Shown here: one piece after another, positions 1 to 9,126 of the stretch | How positions within the stretch are numbered: position 1 is the first letter of the stretch | Layout: each line of letters begins with the position of its first letter | DNA from: Pseudomonas lalkuanensis | GTDB lineage: Bacteria > Pseudomonadota > Gammaproteobacteria > Pseudomonadales > Pseudomonadaceae | DNA length: 64,000 bases | Direction of reading: 5' to 3' | Assembly: GCF_008807375.1 (NCBI RefSeq) | Contig: NZ_CP043311.1 | Coordinates: 2,522,001-2,586,000 of the forward strand | Position numbers and translations under genes: made by a program | Notes under the pieces: generated by a model | What the model saw: only the letters and a program-made list of their open reading frames with translations | Database searches by the model: none | What the model was told of the DNA's origin: nothing

Positions 1-213
1 AGATTAAGTCAGTCGGGTGACGGAGATATGACAGGACTGCTCTGTTCTGCGGTTTTCCACGGGCCTAGGAAAATTCCCTTCAGCGAAGGGCCAGGTGCCT
101 TCATGGAACTGAGCCCCGGCTCATCACCTTCGCCTGTAGGGTGGCCGGCCTCTGCAAGCGCTCCCAACGGTGTCTTGCAGCGCATTCCCCGAAACCTGAA
201 GGAGTTTTGTGAC

Positions 214-543
214 ATGAGTGGTTGGTATGAGCTGCGCAAGAACAGCAGCGGCACCTGGCGCCTGCGATTGAAAGCGGCCGATGCGCGGACCCTGCTGGAC
301 AGTGGCGTGTACCAGGACAGGGCCACCGCGGAAGACGCCATGGCCCTGTTGCGCGAGAACTGCGTGCGTGAGGAACGCTTCGTGCGGCGCATCGATTCAG
401 GCGGCAAGAACTACTTCAAGCTGCGTGCCGCCAACCAGGACGTGATCGTGCGCAGCCATCTGTACGATTCCGAGATCGCCCTGCAGCACGCCATCGAAAC
501 CATCATGCGGGTCGGTACGACCCAGCAGGTGAAGGAAGCCTGA
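214..543 (+). CDS. YegP-family (DUF1508) small protein
   Basis: A 109-residue protein built from two tandem copies of a roughly 48-residue unit (residues about 3-50 and 55-103). Each unit has an aromatic-x-L start, a G-x-(W/Y)-x-x-(L/F)-(R/K)-L-(K/R)-A core and an (V/I)-x-x-S-x-x-Y segment, which is the layout of the YegP/DUF1508 family. The biochemical role of the family is not established. The ATG at 214 is chosen because AAGGAG lies nine bases upstream and the family begins with the GWYEL segment; an in-frame ATG at 28 would add an unconserved tail. The gene is convergent with xthA and ends just before a shared hairpin terminator. Confidence 0.85.
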   Translation: MSGWYELRKNSSGTWRLRLKAADARTLLDSGVYQDRATAEDAMALLRENCVREERFVRRIDSGGKNYFKLRAANQDVIVRSHLYDSEIALQHAIETIMRVGTTQQVKEA

Positions 544-561
544 GACAGGCACTGAATGAAG

Positions 562-588
562 AAAGGCCCATCATCGATGGGCCTTTTT
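562..588. terminator. Probable bidirectional intrinsic terminator
   Basis: A short GC-rich stem (AGGCCCATC / GATGGGCCT) is followed by a run of five T on the plus strand and CTTTCTTC on the other strand. It sits between the convergent YegP-like gene and xthA, so it can end both transcripts. Confidence 0.8.
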
Positions 589-618
589 CGTGGGGCGGAA
601 ACAGCGCCGTGTGGGGCG

Positions 619-1431
619 TCAGGCGAGCTCCAGCCAGATCGGCGCATGGTCCGACGGCTTTTCCATGCCGCGCAGTTCGTAGTCGATACCGGCATCCTTG
701 AGGCGCGCCTGCAGCGGCTGGCTGGCAAGGATCACGTCGATGCGCAGGCCACGCTTGGGCTCGTCCTCGAAGCCACGGCTGCGGTAGTCGAACCAGCTGA
801 AGCGGTCGTTCACTTCCGGATTGAGCTGGCGGAAGCTGTCCACCAGGCCCCAGCTCTTCAGGCGCGCCAGCCATTCGCGCTCTTCTGGCAGGAAGCTGCA
901 TTTGCCGGTCTTCAGCCAGCGCTTGCGGTTCTCTTCGCCGATGCCGATGTCGCAGTCTTCCGGCGAGATGTTGATGTCGCCCATCACCACCAGTGGCTGG
1001 CTGGGCTGGAACTGCTGCTCCAGGAGGACCTGCAGGTCGGCGTAGAAGCGTTCCTTGGCCGGGAACTTGATGGGGTGATCGCGGCTTTCGCCCTGGGGGA
1101 AGTAGCCGTTCATCACGGTCACCGGGTTGCCCTGGGCGTCGGCGAAGGTGCCATAGATGAAGCGGCGCTGGGCGTCTTCGGCGTCACCGGGGAAGCCCTT
1201 GGACAGCGCCAGGGGTTCCTGGCGGGAGAGCAGGGCGACTCCGTAGTGGCCTTTCTGCCCGTGGTAGTGCACGTGGTAGCCGAGCTGGCGGATTTCGTCT
1301 TCGGGGAACTGCTCGTCGGAGACCTTGGTTTCCTGCAGGCCGATGACGTCCGGCTGGTGCTTGGCGATCAGCGCTTCGAGCTGGTGGGGACGTGCCCGCA
1401 GGCCGTTGATATTGAAAGAAACGATCTTCAT
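619..1431 (-). CDS. xthA: Exodeoxyribonuclease III
   Basis: A 270-residue protein of the endonuclease/exonuclease/phosphatase fold, matching the usual XthA length of about 268. The start [14 protein letters not shown] is the conserved N-terminus of the family. LQETKV places the metal-binding Glu at residue 34; GDINISPED gives the Asp/Asn pair and SDHAPI near the C-terminus gives the catalytic Asp-His. In this family the enzyme incises abasic sites and removes 3'-blocked nucleotides during base-excision repair in the cytoplasm. The reading frame is open far upstream of the ATG, but the N-terminal family match fixes the start here. It is transcribed away from the GNAT gene and convergent with the YegP-like gene. 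Confidence 0.95.
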   Translation of the reverse strand: MKIVSFNINGLRARPHQLEALIAKHQPDVIGLQETKVSDEQFPEDEIRQLGYHVHYHGQKGHYGVALLSRQEPLALSKGFPGDAEDAQRRFIYGTFADAQGNPVTVMNGYFPQGESRDHPIKFPAKERFYADLQVLLEQQFQPSQPLVVMGDINISPEDCDIGIGEENRKRWLKTGKCSFLPEEREWLARLKSWGLVDSFRQLNPEVNDRFSWFDYRSRGFEDEPKRGLRIDVILASQPLQARLKDAGIDYELRGMEKPSDHAPIWLELA

Positions 1432-1563
1432 CGCGAGACATCCTGGCAAAAAGGCGATGCTAGCCCATGGATGACTGGCCGGCCAGCCGCGTGGCTGGTC
1501 TGGAGAACTGGTGCTAATTTCCCTTGAGGCCCGATAGAACCCATAACAAATGAGGTGCCGTGA

Positions 1564-2217
1564 ATGCCCGGTTACATCCCTACCGCGCCGGTCGAGGTGC
1601 GCATGCTGGACGGCGGTTACGCTCGCGAAGCACGGTCGCTGCTGTATCACGCCTATCGTCACGAACCCACTTTCGCCTATCTGTTCGATGCCGAAAGACC
1701 CGGCTACGAGCAGCGGGTGCGCGCAACGGTGCGCGAACTGGTGCAGCAGCATTTCCTGGAGGACCTGCCGGCCATTGGCCTGCTGATCGAAGAGCGCCTG
1801 GTGGGTGTCGCCCTGATAGCGCCGCCGCAGCGCCGTCTGGACATCACCGAAAGCTGGGGTTGGCGCCTGCGCATGCTGCTCACCACCGGTTTCCGCTGCA
1901 CGCGGCGTTACCTCGACTACCACGACGCGGTGCTCGCCTGCCTGCCGCCGGGGCCATATCACGTGCTACCGCTGCTGGGCATCCACCCGGAGTTCCAGGG
2001 GCGTCACCTCGGCGAGAAACTGCTGGAGGCCCTGCACAACTGGTGCGCCGAGGACGATGGCTCCCAGGGGGTGGTGCTGGATACCGGCAACGTCCGCTAC
2101 CTGGAGTTCTACAAGCGCCAGGGTTACGAGGAAGTGGGGGAGGTGGCGCTGGGGCCGGTGGTCGAGCATGTGTTCTTCCACCCCAATCCTCGACCCCTGA
2201 TGCGTGCCAACCTCTGA
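1564..2217 (+). CDS. GNAT-family N-acetyltransferase
   Basis: A 217-residue protein. The acetyl-CoA-binding motif A is visible near residues 138-160 ([19 protein letters not shown], with the Q-G-R-x-L-G loop), followed by [19 protein letters not shown], the typical motif B region. The N-terminal part ([14 protein letters not shown]) resembles GNAT proteins with a long first helix. The substrate cannot be inferred. The start has GAGG upstream at a normal spacing. It lies just before tamA on the same strand with a 39-base gap, so co-transcription is possible but not shown. Confidence 0.85.
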   Translation: MPGYIPTAPVEVRMLDGGYAREARSLLYHAYRHEPTFAYLFDAERPGYEQRVRATVRELVQQHFLEDLPAIGLLIEERLVGVALIAPPQRRLDITESWGWRLRMLLTTGFRCTRRYLDYHDAVLACLPPGPYHVLPLLGIHPEFQGRHLGEKLLEALHNWCAEDDGSQGVVLDTGNVRYLEFYKRQGYEEVGEVALGPVVEHVFFHPNPRPLMRANL

Positions 2218-2256
2218 CAGAGCTTTCTCACGGAATCGCCGGACTGCCGTGCTAGC

Positions 2257-3996
2257 ATGCCGCGCATGAAATACCGCCAAGGATTGCGTGGGCCACTGCT
2301 GCTGGGCCTGCTTTGCACGAGTAGTCTGGCGCTGGCCAAGGCCACGCTGGATGTGAAGATCGAACCTGCCAATGCGGCGCTGAAGGCCAATATCGAGGCC
2401 TACATCGGCGCCCTTGGCGATCGCAATGAAGAAGCTCTGCGACGTTTCCGGCGCTCCGCCGAGGACCAGGCGCGCCAGGCCGCGAAGGCACTTGGCTACT
2501 ATCAGGCCGAGATCGACAGCCGCATCGACGGCGGCAAGGACCCCTCCCTGCACCTGCTGGTGGTTCCCGGCGAGCCGGTGCGTCTGCGCAATGTCGTGGT
2601 GCGGATCGAAGGCGAAGCCAGTGCCCACAAGGGCTTCCGCGTGCCGCAAAGCAAGGCGCTGATCCAGGGCGCCCAGCTCGACCAGGGCGCCTACGAGGAC
2701 GCCAAGAAACTGATCCAGAACCAGGCCCTGCGCTACGGCTTCTTCGATGGCCGCTTCACGCGCCAGCGCCTGGACATCGACCCGCGCGCGGGCTTCGCCG
2801 ATATCGAGCTGGTCTACGACAGTGGCCCGCGCTATAGCCTGGGGGCCGTGAGTTTCGACGGCGACACCCCCTTCGACCCGGATTTGCTGGCGCGGCTGGT
2901 GCCGTTCCCGGCCAATACACCGTACGACTCCGACCAGGTCGCCAAGCTCAGCCAGAACCTGCAGGCCAGTGGCTACTTCGATGAAGTGCGGGTGGACGCC
3001 AGCCCGGTCAAGGGCGGCGGCCGGGTGATACCGGTCAAGGTCAAGCTGGCGGCGGTGAAGCCGCGTACCGTCGGCCTGGGTGTCGGCTTCTCCACCGACG
3101 TGGGCCCGCGTGCCCGCGCCAACTGGACCCGCCACTGGATCAACCCCCAGGGTCATCGCCTGGGCGCGGAAACCGAGGTTTCCCCAGTGCGGCAGAACGT
3201 CGGCACCTGGTACGAAATTCCCCTGGACCCGCCGCTGACCGACACGCTGCGCTTCTCCACCGGCCTGCAACGGGAGAATTTGGTGGACGTGGAAAGCCGT
3301 CGCTTCACCATCGGGGGGCAATGGCAGTCCAAGCTGCCCAGCGACTGGCAGCGGGTGGTGTCCCTGCGCTGGGAGCAGGAAACCTTCGACTTCGGCGATG
3401 GCAGCGACGATGGCCGCAGCAGCTTCCTCATTCCCGGCATCAGCTACGGCGTGACCCGCAGCGACAACAAGCTCGACCCCAATCGCGGCTATTCGCTGCA
3501 GTTCGACGTGCGTGGCGCCAAGGAGGGGATCCTCTCCGACACCGACTTCACCTACGCCAGCGCCATGGCCAAGGGGCTCTACACCTTGCCCGGCGGCCAT
3601 CGTGTGCTGGGCCGGGTCCAGGCCGGCGGCATCGCCACCACCGACTTCGACGCCATTCCGCCGTCCCTGCGCTTCTTCGCCGGTGGCGACCAGAGCGTGC
3701 GCGGCTACGACTACCAGACCCTCTCGCCGGAAGACAGCAACGGCAAGAAGGTGGGCGGCCGCTACCTGCTGGTGGGCAGCGCGGAATACCAGTTCCCGAT
3801 CACCGAGAAGTGGCGCCTGGCGGCCTTCGTCGACCGTGGCAATGCCATGGATTCCCTCAATGCCGCGATGAAGAGCGGCGCCGGCCTGGGCGTGCGCTGG
3901 GTTTCGCCGGTGGGGCCGATCCGCCTCGACCTGGCCAAGGCCCTGGATGATCCGGGCGGCTACCGCATCCACTTCTCCATGGGGCCGGAACTGTGA
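2257..3996 (+). CDS. tamA: Translocation and assembly module outer-membrane protein TamA
   Basis: A 579-residue Omp85-family protein. It has an N-terminal signal peptide (hydrophobic LLLGLLCTSSLALA), about 230 residues of POTRA-type domains, and a C-terminal 16-strand-type barrel from about residue 270 ending in HFSMGPEL. FFAGGDQSVRGYDYQTLSP is the conserved (V/I)RGY barrel loop. In the known system TamA sits in the outer membrane and works with TamB in outer-membrane protein insertion and envelope lipid homeostasis. An internal ATG nine bases downstream (2266) would also keep the signal peptide; neither has a strong ribosome-binding site. The stop overlaps the tamB start, so the pair is translationally coupled. 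Confidence 0.95.
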   Translation: MPRMKYRQGLRGPLLLGLLCTSSLALAKATLDVKIEPANAALKANIEAYIGALGDRNEEALRRFRRSAEDQARQAAKALGYYQAEIDSRIDGGKDPSLHLLVVPGEPVRLRNVVVRIEGEASAHKGFRVPQSKALIQGAQLDQGAYEDAKKLIQNQALRYGFFDGRFTRQRLDIDPRAGFADIELVYDSGPRYSLGAVSFDGDTPFDPDLLARLVPFPANTPYDSDQVAKLSQNLQASGYFDEVRVDASPVKGGGRVIPVKVKLAAVKPRTVGLGVGFSTDVGPRARANWTRHWINPQGHRLGAETEVSPVRQNVGTWYEIPLDPPLTDTLRFSTGLQRENLVDVESRRFTIGGQWQSKLPSDWQRVVSLRWEQETFDFGDGSDDGRSSFLIPGISYGVTRSDNKLDPNRGYSLQFDVRGAKEGILSDTDFTYASAMAKGLYTLPGGHRVLGRVQAGGIATTDFDAIPPSLRFFAGGDQSVRGYDYQTLSPEDSNGKKVGGRYLLVGSAEYQFPITEKWRLAAFVDRGNAMDSLNAAMKSGAGLGVRWVSPVGPIRLDLAKALDDPGGYRIHFSMGPEL

Positions 3997-6900
3997 GGCG
4001 CGCGCTGAAAGTCGGCCTCGCGGGGCTGGCCGCCGTTCTGGCGGGCGTGGTGGCGATTCCGGCGGTCCTGCTGTTCACGGAAACCGGTGGCCGTTGGTTG
4101 CTGGACCAGGTGCCGGGGCTGGCGGTGGAGGGGTTCGACGGCACATTGGGTGGACGCTGGAGCGCCACGCGCCTGAGCTGGCAGCAGGACGGCACCGCCC
4201 TGAAGGTGGAGGCGCCGCTGCTGGCGTGGTCACCCGGTTGCCTGCTGCGTCGCACCCTTTGCATCGACGAACTGGCCAGCGACAGCATCCAGCTGGACCT
4301 GCCCGCAACCGCTCCCGACGAAGATTCCGGCCCCATCAGCCTGCCTGAGTTGTGCTTGCCCCTGGCGCTGGAGATCGGACAGGTGCGCGTCGGGCGCTTC
4401 GTGCTCGATGGCGACGACCAGCTGCAACAACTGGACCTGGTGGCCCACTGGCAGGCAGACGGCCTGCAACTGGAGCGCCTCAGCCTGCGTCGCGATGAAC
4501 TGGCGTTGGAGCTGCACGGCACCCTGCGTCCTGACGGCGACTGGCCGCTGACGGTGGAAGGCAGCCTGCAACTGCCGGCGCCCGGCGAGATGCCCTGGAA
4601 GCTGGCGCTGAAAGCCGACGGTGACCTGCAAGGCACGCTCAAGCTCCAGGCCGACAGCAGCGGCTATCTCGACGGCCGTCTGAATGGCGAGTTGCACCCC
4701 CTGGCGGAAAACCTGCCGGCCAGCGCCACGCTGCGGGCCGACGGCTTCAAGGCCAGCGCCGACCTGCCGGAAACGCTGACCCTCAATCAGGTGGAACTGA
4801 GCGCCAAGGGCGACCTCAAGGAGGGTTACACGGTCCAGGGCAAGGCCGGCCTACCGGGGGACGGTGGCGTGGTAACGCTGGACCTGGCGGGCCGCGTCGA
4901 TGCCCGCGGTGCGGATATCCAGCAGCTCCTGCTCACCGGCGATCCGCAGCAGACCCTGGCGGTGCAGGGCCGCGTCGACTGGCAGCAGGCGCTCGCCATC
5001 GACAGCCGCCTGCAGTGGCGCGACTTCCCCTGGCAACGGCTGTTCCCCCAGGAGCAGCCACCGCCGGTGGACATGCGGCAACTGGATGCCGAAGTGCGCT
5101 ACGCCGAGTCACGCTACGAAGGCCGCTTCGACGCCAGGCTCGAGGGCCCGGCCGGTGATTTCAGCCTCGGCAGCCCGGTGGCGGGCGACCTGGCCAGCGT
5201 CACCCTGGCCGACCTGCAACTGAAGGCGGGGCAGGGCAAGGCCGAAGGCCAGGTGAAGATCGATTTCGCCAATGGTGTCGGCTGGGACAGCCAACTTGCC
5301 CTGCGTGACCTGGACCCTTCCTTCTGGCTCGCCGAACTGCCGGGAGCCCTCGCCGGCAAGCTGCAATCCCGGGGCGCCTGGCGGGACCAGCGGCTGGAGT
5401 TGAACGCCGACCTTGACCTCAAGGGCCAGCTGCGTGGCCAGCCCGCGTTGCTCCAGGCCAGGGCCGAGGGTGCAGGCGAGCGCTGGCTGCTCAATGCCCT
5501 GCACGTGCGCCTGGGGGACAACCGGATCGAAGGGCGGGGGCAACTGGACCACAAGCTCAGCGGTCATCTCGACCTGGCCCTGAACCGCCTGGGCCAGCTC
5601 TGGCCGAAGCTGTTCGGCAAGGCCCAGGGGCGCCTCGACCTCGCCGGTACCCTGCAGGCACCGCAAGGCAAGCTGGCGCTGACCGGCGAGCGCATGGGGC
5701 AGGGCGACAACCGCCTCGACCGCCTGAAGCTGGTTGCACAACTCGATGCCGCCCAGCGCGGCCGTGTGCAAGTGCAGGTGGACGGCCTGGCAGCCGGTGA
5801 CAACGAGTTCGGCACGCTGACCGCCGAAGGTTCCGGTGACCGCGTGCGCCAGCAGCTGGAACTCAATCTCAAGGGGCCGATGCTCGACCTGTTGCTGGCG
5901 CTGGACGGCAAGCTGGACGCCGGAAACTGGCGCGGGCGGCTGGCGCGCGGCGAAATCCAGGCAGGCGGCCAGGACTGGCGCCTGGAAGCGCCGGCGCGGC
6001 TGGAGCGGCTGGCCGATGGCAAGCTCAACTTCGGCGCCCATTGCTGGCGTGCCGGGCAGGCGAGCCTGTGCGGTGGCGAACAGCGCCTGATGCCCGAGCC
6101 GAAACTGGACTACCGCCTGCGCGACTTCCCCCTGGCCAGCCTGGCACGCTGGCTGCCGGAAGATTTCGCCTGGCAGGGCGAACTGAATGCCGACCTCAAG
6201 CTCGACCTGCCGGCCAGCGGCCCCAATGGCCGCATCACCGTGGACGCCGGCAGGGGCGTACTGCGCCTGAAGGAAGAAGACCGCTGGCTCGACTTTCCCT
6301 ACCAGCGCCTGTCGCTGGACAGCACCCTGCGCCCGCAACGCATCGACAGCCAGCTGAGCTTCCAGGGACAGGGTCTGGGCGAGCTGCAACTGGACGCGCG
6401 AATCGATCCGCGCCCGGCGAACAAGCCGCTGTCCGGGCAGTTCCGTCTGGATGGACTGGACCTCGCCGTACTGCGTCCCTTCGTGCCCAGGGTGGAAACC
6501 CTGGAAGGCCGCCTGCAGGGCGCCGGCAGCCTGAGCGGTACCCTGCAGGCCCCTTACGTGCTGGGCAACCTGCGCCTGGCCGATGGCCGCATTGGTGGCG
6601 GCGACTTGCCGATGAGCTTCGATGCGCTGGGCCTGGACGCGCGCATTGCCGGCGAGAGCCTGGAGCTGACTGGTCAATGGCGCAGCGGCGAACAGGGGCA
6701 GGGCAGCCTGTCCGGCAACCTGGCCTGGGCCAAGGGGATCGATGTCGACCTGGAACTGCGTGGATCGCGCCTGCCGCTGGTGGTGGAGCCCTACGCCAAC
6801 CTGGAAGTGGAGCCGGACCTGCGCATCGGTCTTGCCGGCGAGCGTCTGGCGGTGACCGGCAAGGTGCAGGTGCCGCGCGGCAAGATCAAGGTCCGCGAGC

Positions 6901-7640
6901 TGCCGCCCCAGGCGGTCAAGGTCTCCCCGGACGCTCGCGTGGTGGGTGAGCAGGACGAGGAACAGCAGCCCCTGCAAATGGCCATGAATGTGGACGTGGA
7001 AGTCGGCCAGGACCGTCTGCAGTTTTCCGGCTTCGGCCTGACCGCCGACCTCCTGGGCCATCTCAAGGTCGGCGACAACCTCACCGGCAACGGCGAACTG
7101 GTGCTGAAGAATGGCCGCTACCGCGCCTATGGCCAGCGCCTCGACCTGCGCCGCGCACGCCTGCTGTTCGCCGGCCCGCTGGACCAGCCGTACCTGGATG
7201 TGGAGGCCGTGCGCAATGTGGGTGACGTCACCGCCGGCCTGCGCCTGAACGGCCGCGCCGACGAGCCGAGCACCGAAGTCTTCTCCAACCCGGCCATGAG
7301 CCAGGAACAGGCGCTGTCCTACCTGATCCTCGGCCGCCCGCTGAACAGCAGCGAAGGCGACGGCAATGCCGTGGGCCGCGCGGCGCTGGCCATGGGCCTG
7401 TCCGGCAGCGCGCCGCTGACCAGCGAACTGGCCCAGCGACTCGGCCTCAAGGACCTGCAGCTCGACGATGACGGAGCGACGGGCCAGATTACCGAGCGCC
7501 TGAGCATTCGCTATGGCCTCGGTGTGGTCGACTCCACCAGCGTCGTCGCGCTGCGCTACGAACTGACCAAACGCCTCTACCTCGAAGCCGCGAGCGGCCT
7601 GGCCAGCTCCCTGGACCTGTTCTACAAGCGGGACTTCTAA
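3993..7640 (+). CDS. tamB: Translocation and assembly module inner-membrane protein TamB
   Basis: A 1215-residue AsmA-like/DUF490 protein. A single N-terminal transmembrane helix lies at about residues 5-28; the rest is long beta-rich periplasmic sequence with repeated L-x-L-x-G patterns, and the conserved TamB domain fills the last ~350 residues, ending in DLFYKRDF. In the known system it bridges the periplasm to TamA. It starts with GTG overlapping the TGA of tamA (GTGA), the classic coupled arrangement, so I take GTG as the real start. Antisense open frames over this gene, including one of about 900 codons, are composition artefacts of the GC-rich third position. Confidence 0.95.
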   Translation: MRRALKVGLAGLAAVLAGVVAIPAVLLFTETGGRWLLDQVPGLAVEGFDGTLGGRWSATRLSWQQDGTALKVEAPLLAWSPGCLLRRTLCIDELASDSIQLDLPATAPDEDSGPISLPELCLPLALEIGQVRVGRFVLDGDDQLQQLDLVAHWQADGLQLERLSLRRDELALELHGTLRPDGDWPLTVEGSLQLPAPGEMPWKLALKADGDLQGTLKLQADSSGYLDGRLNGELHPLAENLPASATLRADGFKASADLPETLTLNQVELSAKGDLKEGYTVQGKAGLPGDGGVVTLDLAGRVDARGADIQQLLLTGDPQQTLAVQGRVDWQQALAIDSRLQWRDFPWQRLFPQEQPPPVDMRQLDAEVRYAESRYEGRFDARLEGPAGDFSLGSPVAGDLASVTLADLQLKAGQGKAEGQVKIDFANGVGWDSQLALRDLDPSFWLAELPGALAGKLQSRGAWRDQRLELNADLDLKGQLRGQPALLQARAEGAGERWLLNALHVRLGDNRIEGRGQLDHKLSGHLDLALNRLGQLWPKLFGKAQGRLDLAGTLQAPQGKLALTGERMGQGDNRLDRLKLVAQLDAAQRGRVQVQVDGLAAGDNEFGTLTAEGSGDRVRQQLELNLKGPMLDLLLALDGKLDAGNWRGRLARGEIQAGGQDWRLEAPARLERLADGKLNFGAHCWRAGQASLCGGEQRLMPEPKLDYRLRDFPLASLARWLPEDFAWQGELNADLKLDLPASGPNGRITVDAGRGVLRLKEEDRWLDFPYQRLSLDSTLRPQRIDSQLSFQGQGLGELQLDARIDPRPANKPLSGQFRLDGLDLAVLRPFVPRVETLEGRLQGAGSLSGTLQAPYVLGNLRLADGRIGGGDLPMSFDALGLDARIAGESLELTGQWRSGEQGQGSLSGNLAWAKGIDVDLELRGSRLPLVVEPYANLEVEPDLRIGLAGERLAVTGKVQVPRGKIKVRELPPQAVKVSPDARVVGEQDEEQQPLQMAMNVDVEVGQDRLQFSGFGLTADLLGHLKVGDNLTGNGELVLKNGRYRAYGQRLDLRRARLLFAGPLDQPYLDVEAVRNVGDVTAGLRLNGRADEPSTEVFSNPAMSQEQALSYLILGRPLNSSEGDGNAVGRAALAMGLSGSAPLTSELAQRLGLKDLQLDDDGATGQITERLSIRYGLGVVDSTSVVALRYELTKRLYLEAASGLASSLDLFYKRDF

Positions 7641-7653
7641 GCGCGCATGCCTT

Positions 7654-7687
7654 GTGGGCGCGAATTCATTCGCGATTGAAATCGCCT
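7654..7687. repeat. REP-like element, GTGGG(A/C)GCGAATTCATTCGCG family
   Basis: Copy of the GAATTCATTCGCG palindromic family that recurs at 15384, 27398, 38890, 45034 and 59286. This copy ends in a degenerate right arm (GATTGAAATCGCC). It lies just after tamB. Confidence 0.75.
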
Positions 7688-7766
7688 GTATGGCGTAGGG
7701 TGGACCACGCTTCACCGGCCCTGCCTGTGACGATTCGAATGGTTGGGCTAGCAGGATGAAGTCGAG

Positions 7767-7793
7767 CCGGTAGGGTGCGCCGTGCGCACCGGC
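7767..7793. repeat. GTAGGGTGCGC / GTGCGCACC palindromic element
   Basis: Short palindrome containing GGTAGGGTGCGCC followed by GTGCGCACCGG. The same family recurs as inverted pairs at 30821-30903 and 63443-63527. It is 35 bases from the end of the AraC-family gene. Confidence 0.65.
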
Positions 7794-7827
7794 AGCTTCC
7801 TGAGACCGATTGAGCGAAGTCGCCGGG

Positions 7828-8871
7828 TCAGTTGGGCGAGGCCACAACTTCGTCGCGGCAGGCCGAGGGGCTTAGCCCGGTCCAGCGCTTGAAGGCCCGG
7901 CGGAAGCCGCGCACGTCGCTGTAGCCGAGTTCTTCGGCAATTCGTTCGATAGGCATTTCCGGGTTGTTCAGCAGGCTCATGGCGCGCGCCCGGCGTACCT
8001 GCTCCAGCAGGGCGTCGAAGGTCACGGCGTGCTCGGCCAGACGGCGGCGCAGGGTGCGGCTGCTCATGTTGAGGTCGCTCGCGACCTTCTCGATCTGGCT
8101 GCCATGGGGCAGGTCGCGAGCGATGGCGCGTTCCACCGTCTGCAGCAGGTCTATTTTCTGCTGCACCTGTGCGCTTTCCAGTTCCAGCAGGTGGAGCGCC
8201 TGGCGCAGGGCGACCGGCTGGTGGGTGGGCAGTTGCGTGTCCAGCCAATGGCTGGCGATCACCATGCGATTGTGCAGGCAGCCGAAATGCACGTTCGGCC
8301 CCAGCAGGCGTCGGTACTCGGCTTCATAGCTCGGCGCGGCGTGGGTGAACTCGAAACGCAGGGGCTGGAAGTCGGCGGAGATCAGCGCGCGGTTGTAGAC
8401 CATGACGCTGGCGAAGAACTCCTCCACCGCGAACACCTGGACATCGGCGTAAGGCAGCCGGCATTCCACCTCCAGGAAACTCTCTTCGACGCCCTCCTGC
8501 AGGCTGGACACGGCCATGCCGCCGGATGTGTGCTGGAAGCGCACGCCGATCTCCAGGGCGTCGCGCAGGGTCCTGCACAGTGACAGCACATGGCCGAGCA
8601 GGCCGAGGGTTCCAACCACGTTACGGTTTCCGACCCAGAGGCCCAGACCACGGTCGGGCAGTGCCGCGAGCGTGCGCTGGATCATTGTCGCCGCCTGCCG
8701 ATAGGAGATGCGTTGGGCAGGGTCCTGCAGGTCGTCCGGGGTGAAACCCAGGCCCCGGCACAGGCGCTCGCTGCTGACGCCTTTATCGCTCGCGACTTCT
8801 GCCAGGGTTTGCAGCAGGAAGGGCGAAACCAGGGCCAGTTCAAATTGGGAGTCGATGGTTTTCATGGGCAT
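7828..8871 (-). CDS. sphR: AraC-family regulator, probable SphR
   Basis: A 347-residue transcription factor with an N-terminal arabinose-binding-like (Arabinose_bd) sensory region (about 25-220) and a C-terminal AraC double helix-turn-helix (about 245-340; IEKVASDLNMSSRTLRRRL and ERIAEELGYSDVRGFRRAF). It is divergent from an outer-membrane channel gene, which is followed by an operon for a PLP enzyme, a flavin oxidase and a cytochrome c. From memory, P. aeruginosa has the same content at sphR-sphA-sphBCD (PA5324-PA5328), where SphR responds to sphingosine. The name rests on this gene order plus family, not on an alignment. An alternative start is MKT six bases downstream. Confidence 0.7.
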   Translation of the reverse strand: MPMKTIDSQFELALVSPFLLQTLAEVASDKGVSSERLCRGLGFTPDDLQDPAQRISYRQAATMIQRTLAALPDRGLGLWVGNRNVVGTLGLLGHVLSLCRTLRDALEIGVRFQHTSGGMAVSSLQEGVEESFLEVECRLPYADVQVFAVEEFFASVMVYNRALISADFQPLRFEFTHAAPSYEAEYRRLLGPNVHFGCLHNRMVIASHWLDTQLPTHQPVALRQALHLLELESAQVQQKIDLLQTVERAIARDLPHGSQIEKVASDLNMSSRTLRRRLAEHAVTFDALLEQVRRARAMSLLNNPEMPIERIAEELGYSDVRGFRRAFKRWTGLSPSACRDEVVASPN

Positions 8872-9014
8872 GGAGCTGTTCCCGATCCGGAACGCCTTGG
8901 GTTCTTGTTCTGGATTGCGGCGCGCGGCCTGGGCGCGGCGGCGGCAGCATCATATCGCGTTCGGGGTGGACCATGGTTGGGTGTAACAAAAGATTGCGGG
9001 CTGTCCCCGAAAGT

Positions 9015-9039
9015 CCCCCTGATTGTCCGGCAATGCCCT
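9015..9039 (+). promoter_or_regulatory. Candidate SphR operator upstream of sphA
   Basis: CCCCCT, two bases, then TTGTCCGGCAATGCCCT. The core is an imperfect inverted repeat, TTGTC-C-GGCAA. A 20-of-25 identical element occurs in the same orientation before sphD (13460-13484). This copy ends 87 bases before the sphA ATG; a weak TTATTT -10-like hexamer starts 21 bases after it. Inference from sequence comparison only. Confidence 0.55.
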
Positions 9040-9126
9040 GCATCGTCTGGCCTGGAAGGCTTATTTCTATGCGGGGCCCGGGCCATGCCCGGGTGTTGTT
9101 CGCCAACAATAAGAATGAGCCCAGCC

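Noticed and set aside
28..213. N-terminal extension of the YegP-like protein from an ATG at 28
   Set aside because: The extension is Pro/Ser-rich and unconserved, while the ATG at 214 has an ideal ribosome-binding site and begins the family domain.
1966..7847. Long antisense frames of about 670 and 910 codons over tamA/tamB
   Set aside because: Same composition artefact; the sense strand encodes clear TamA and TamB with a coupled GTGA junction.
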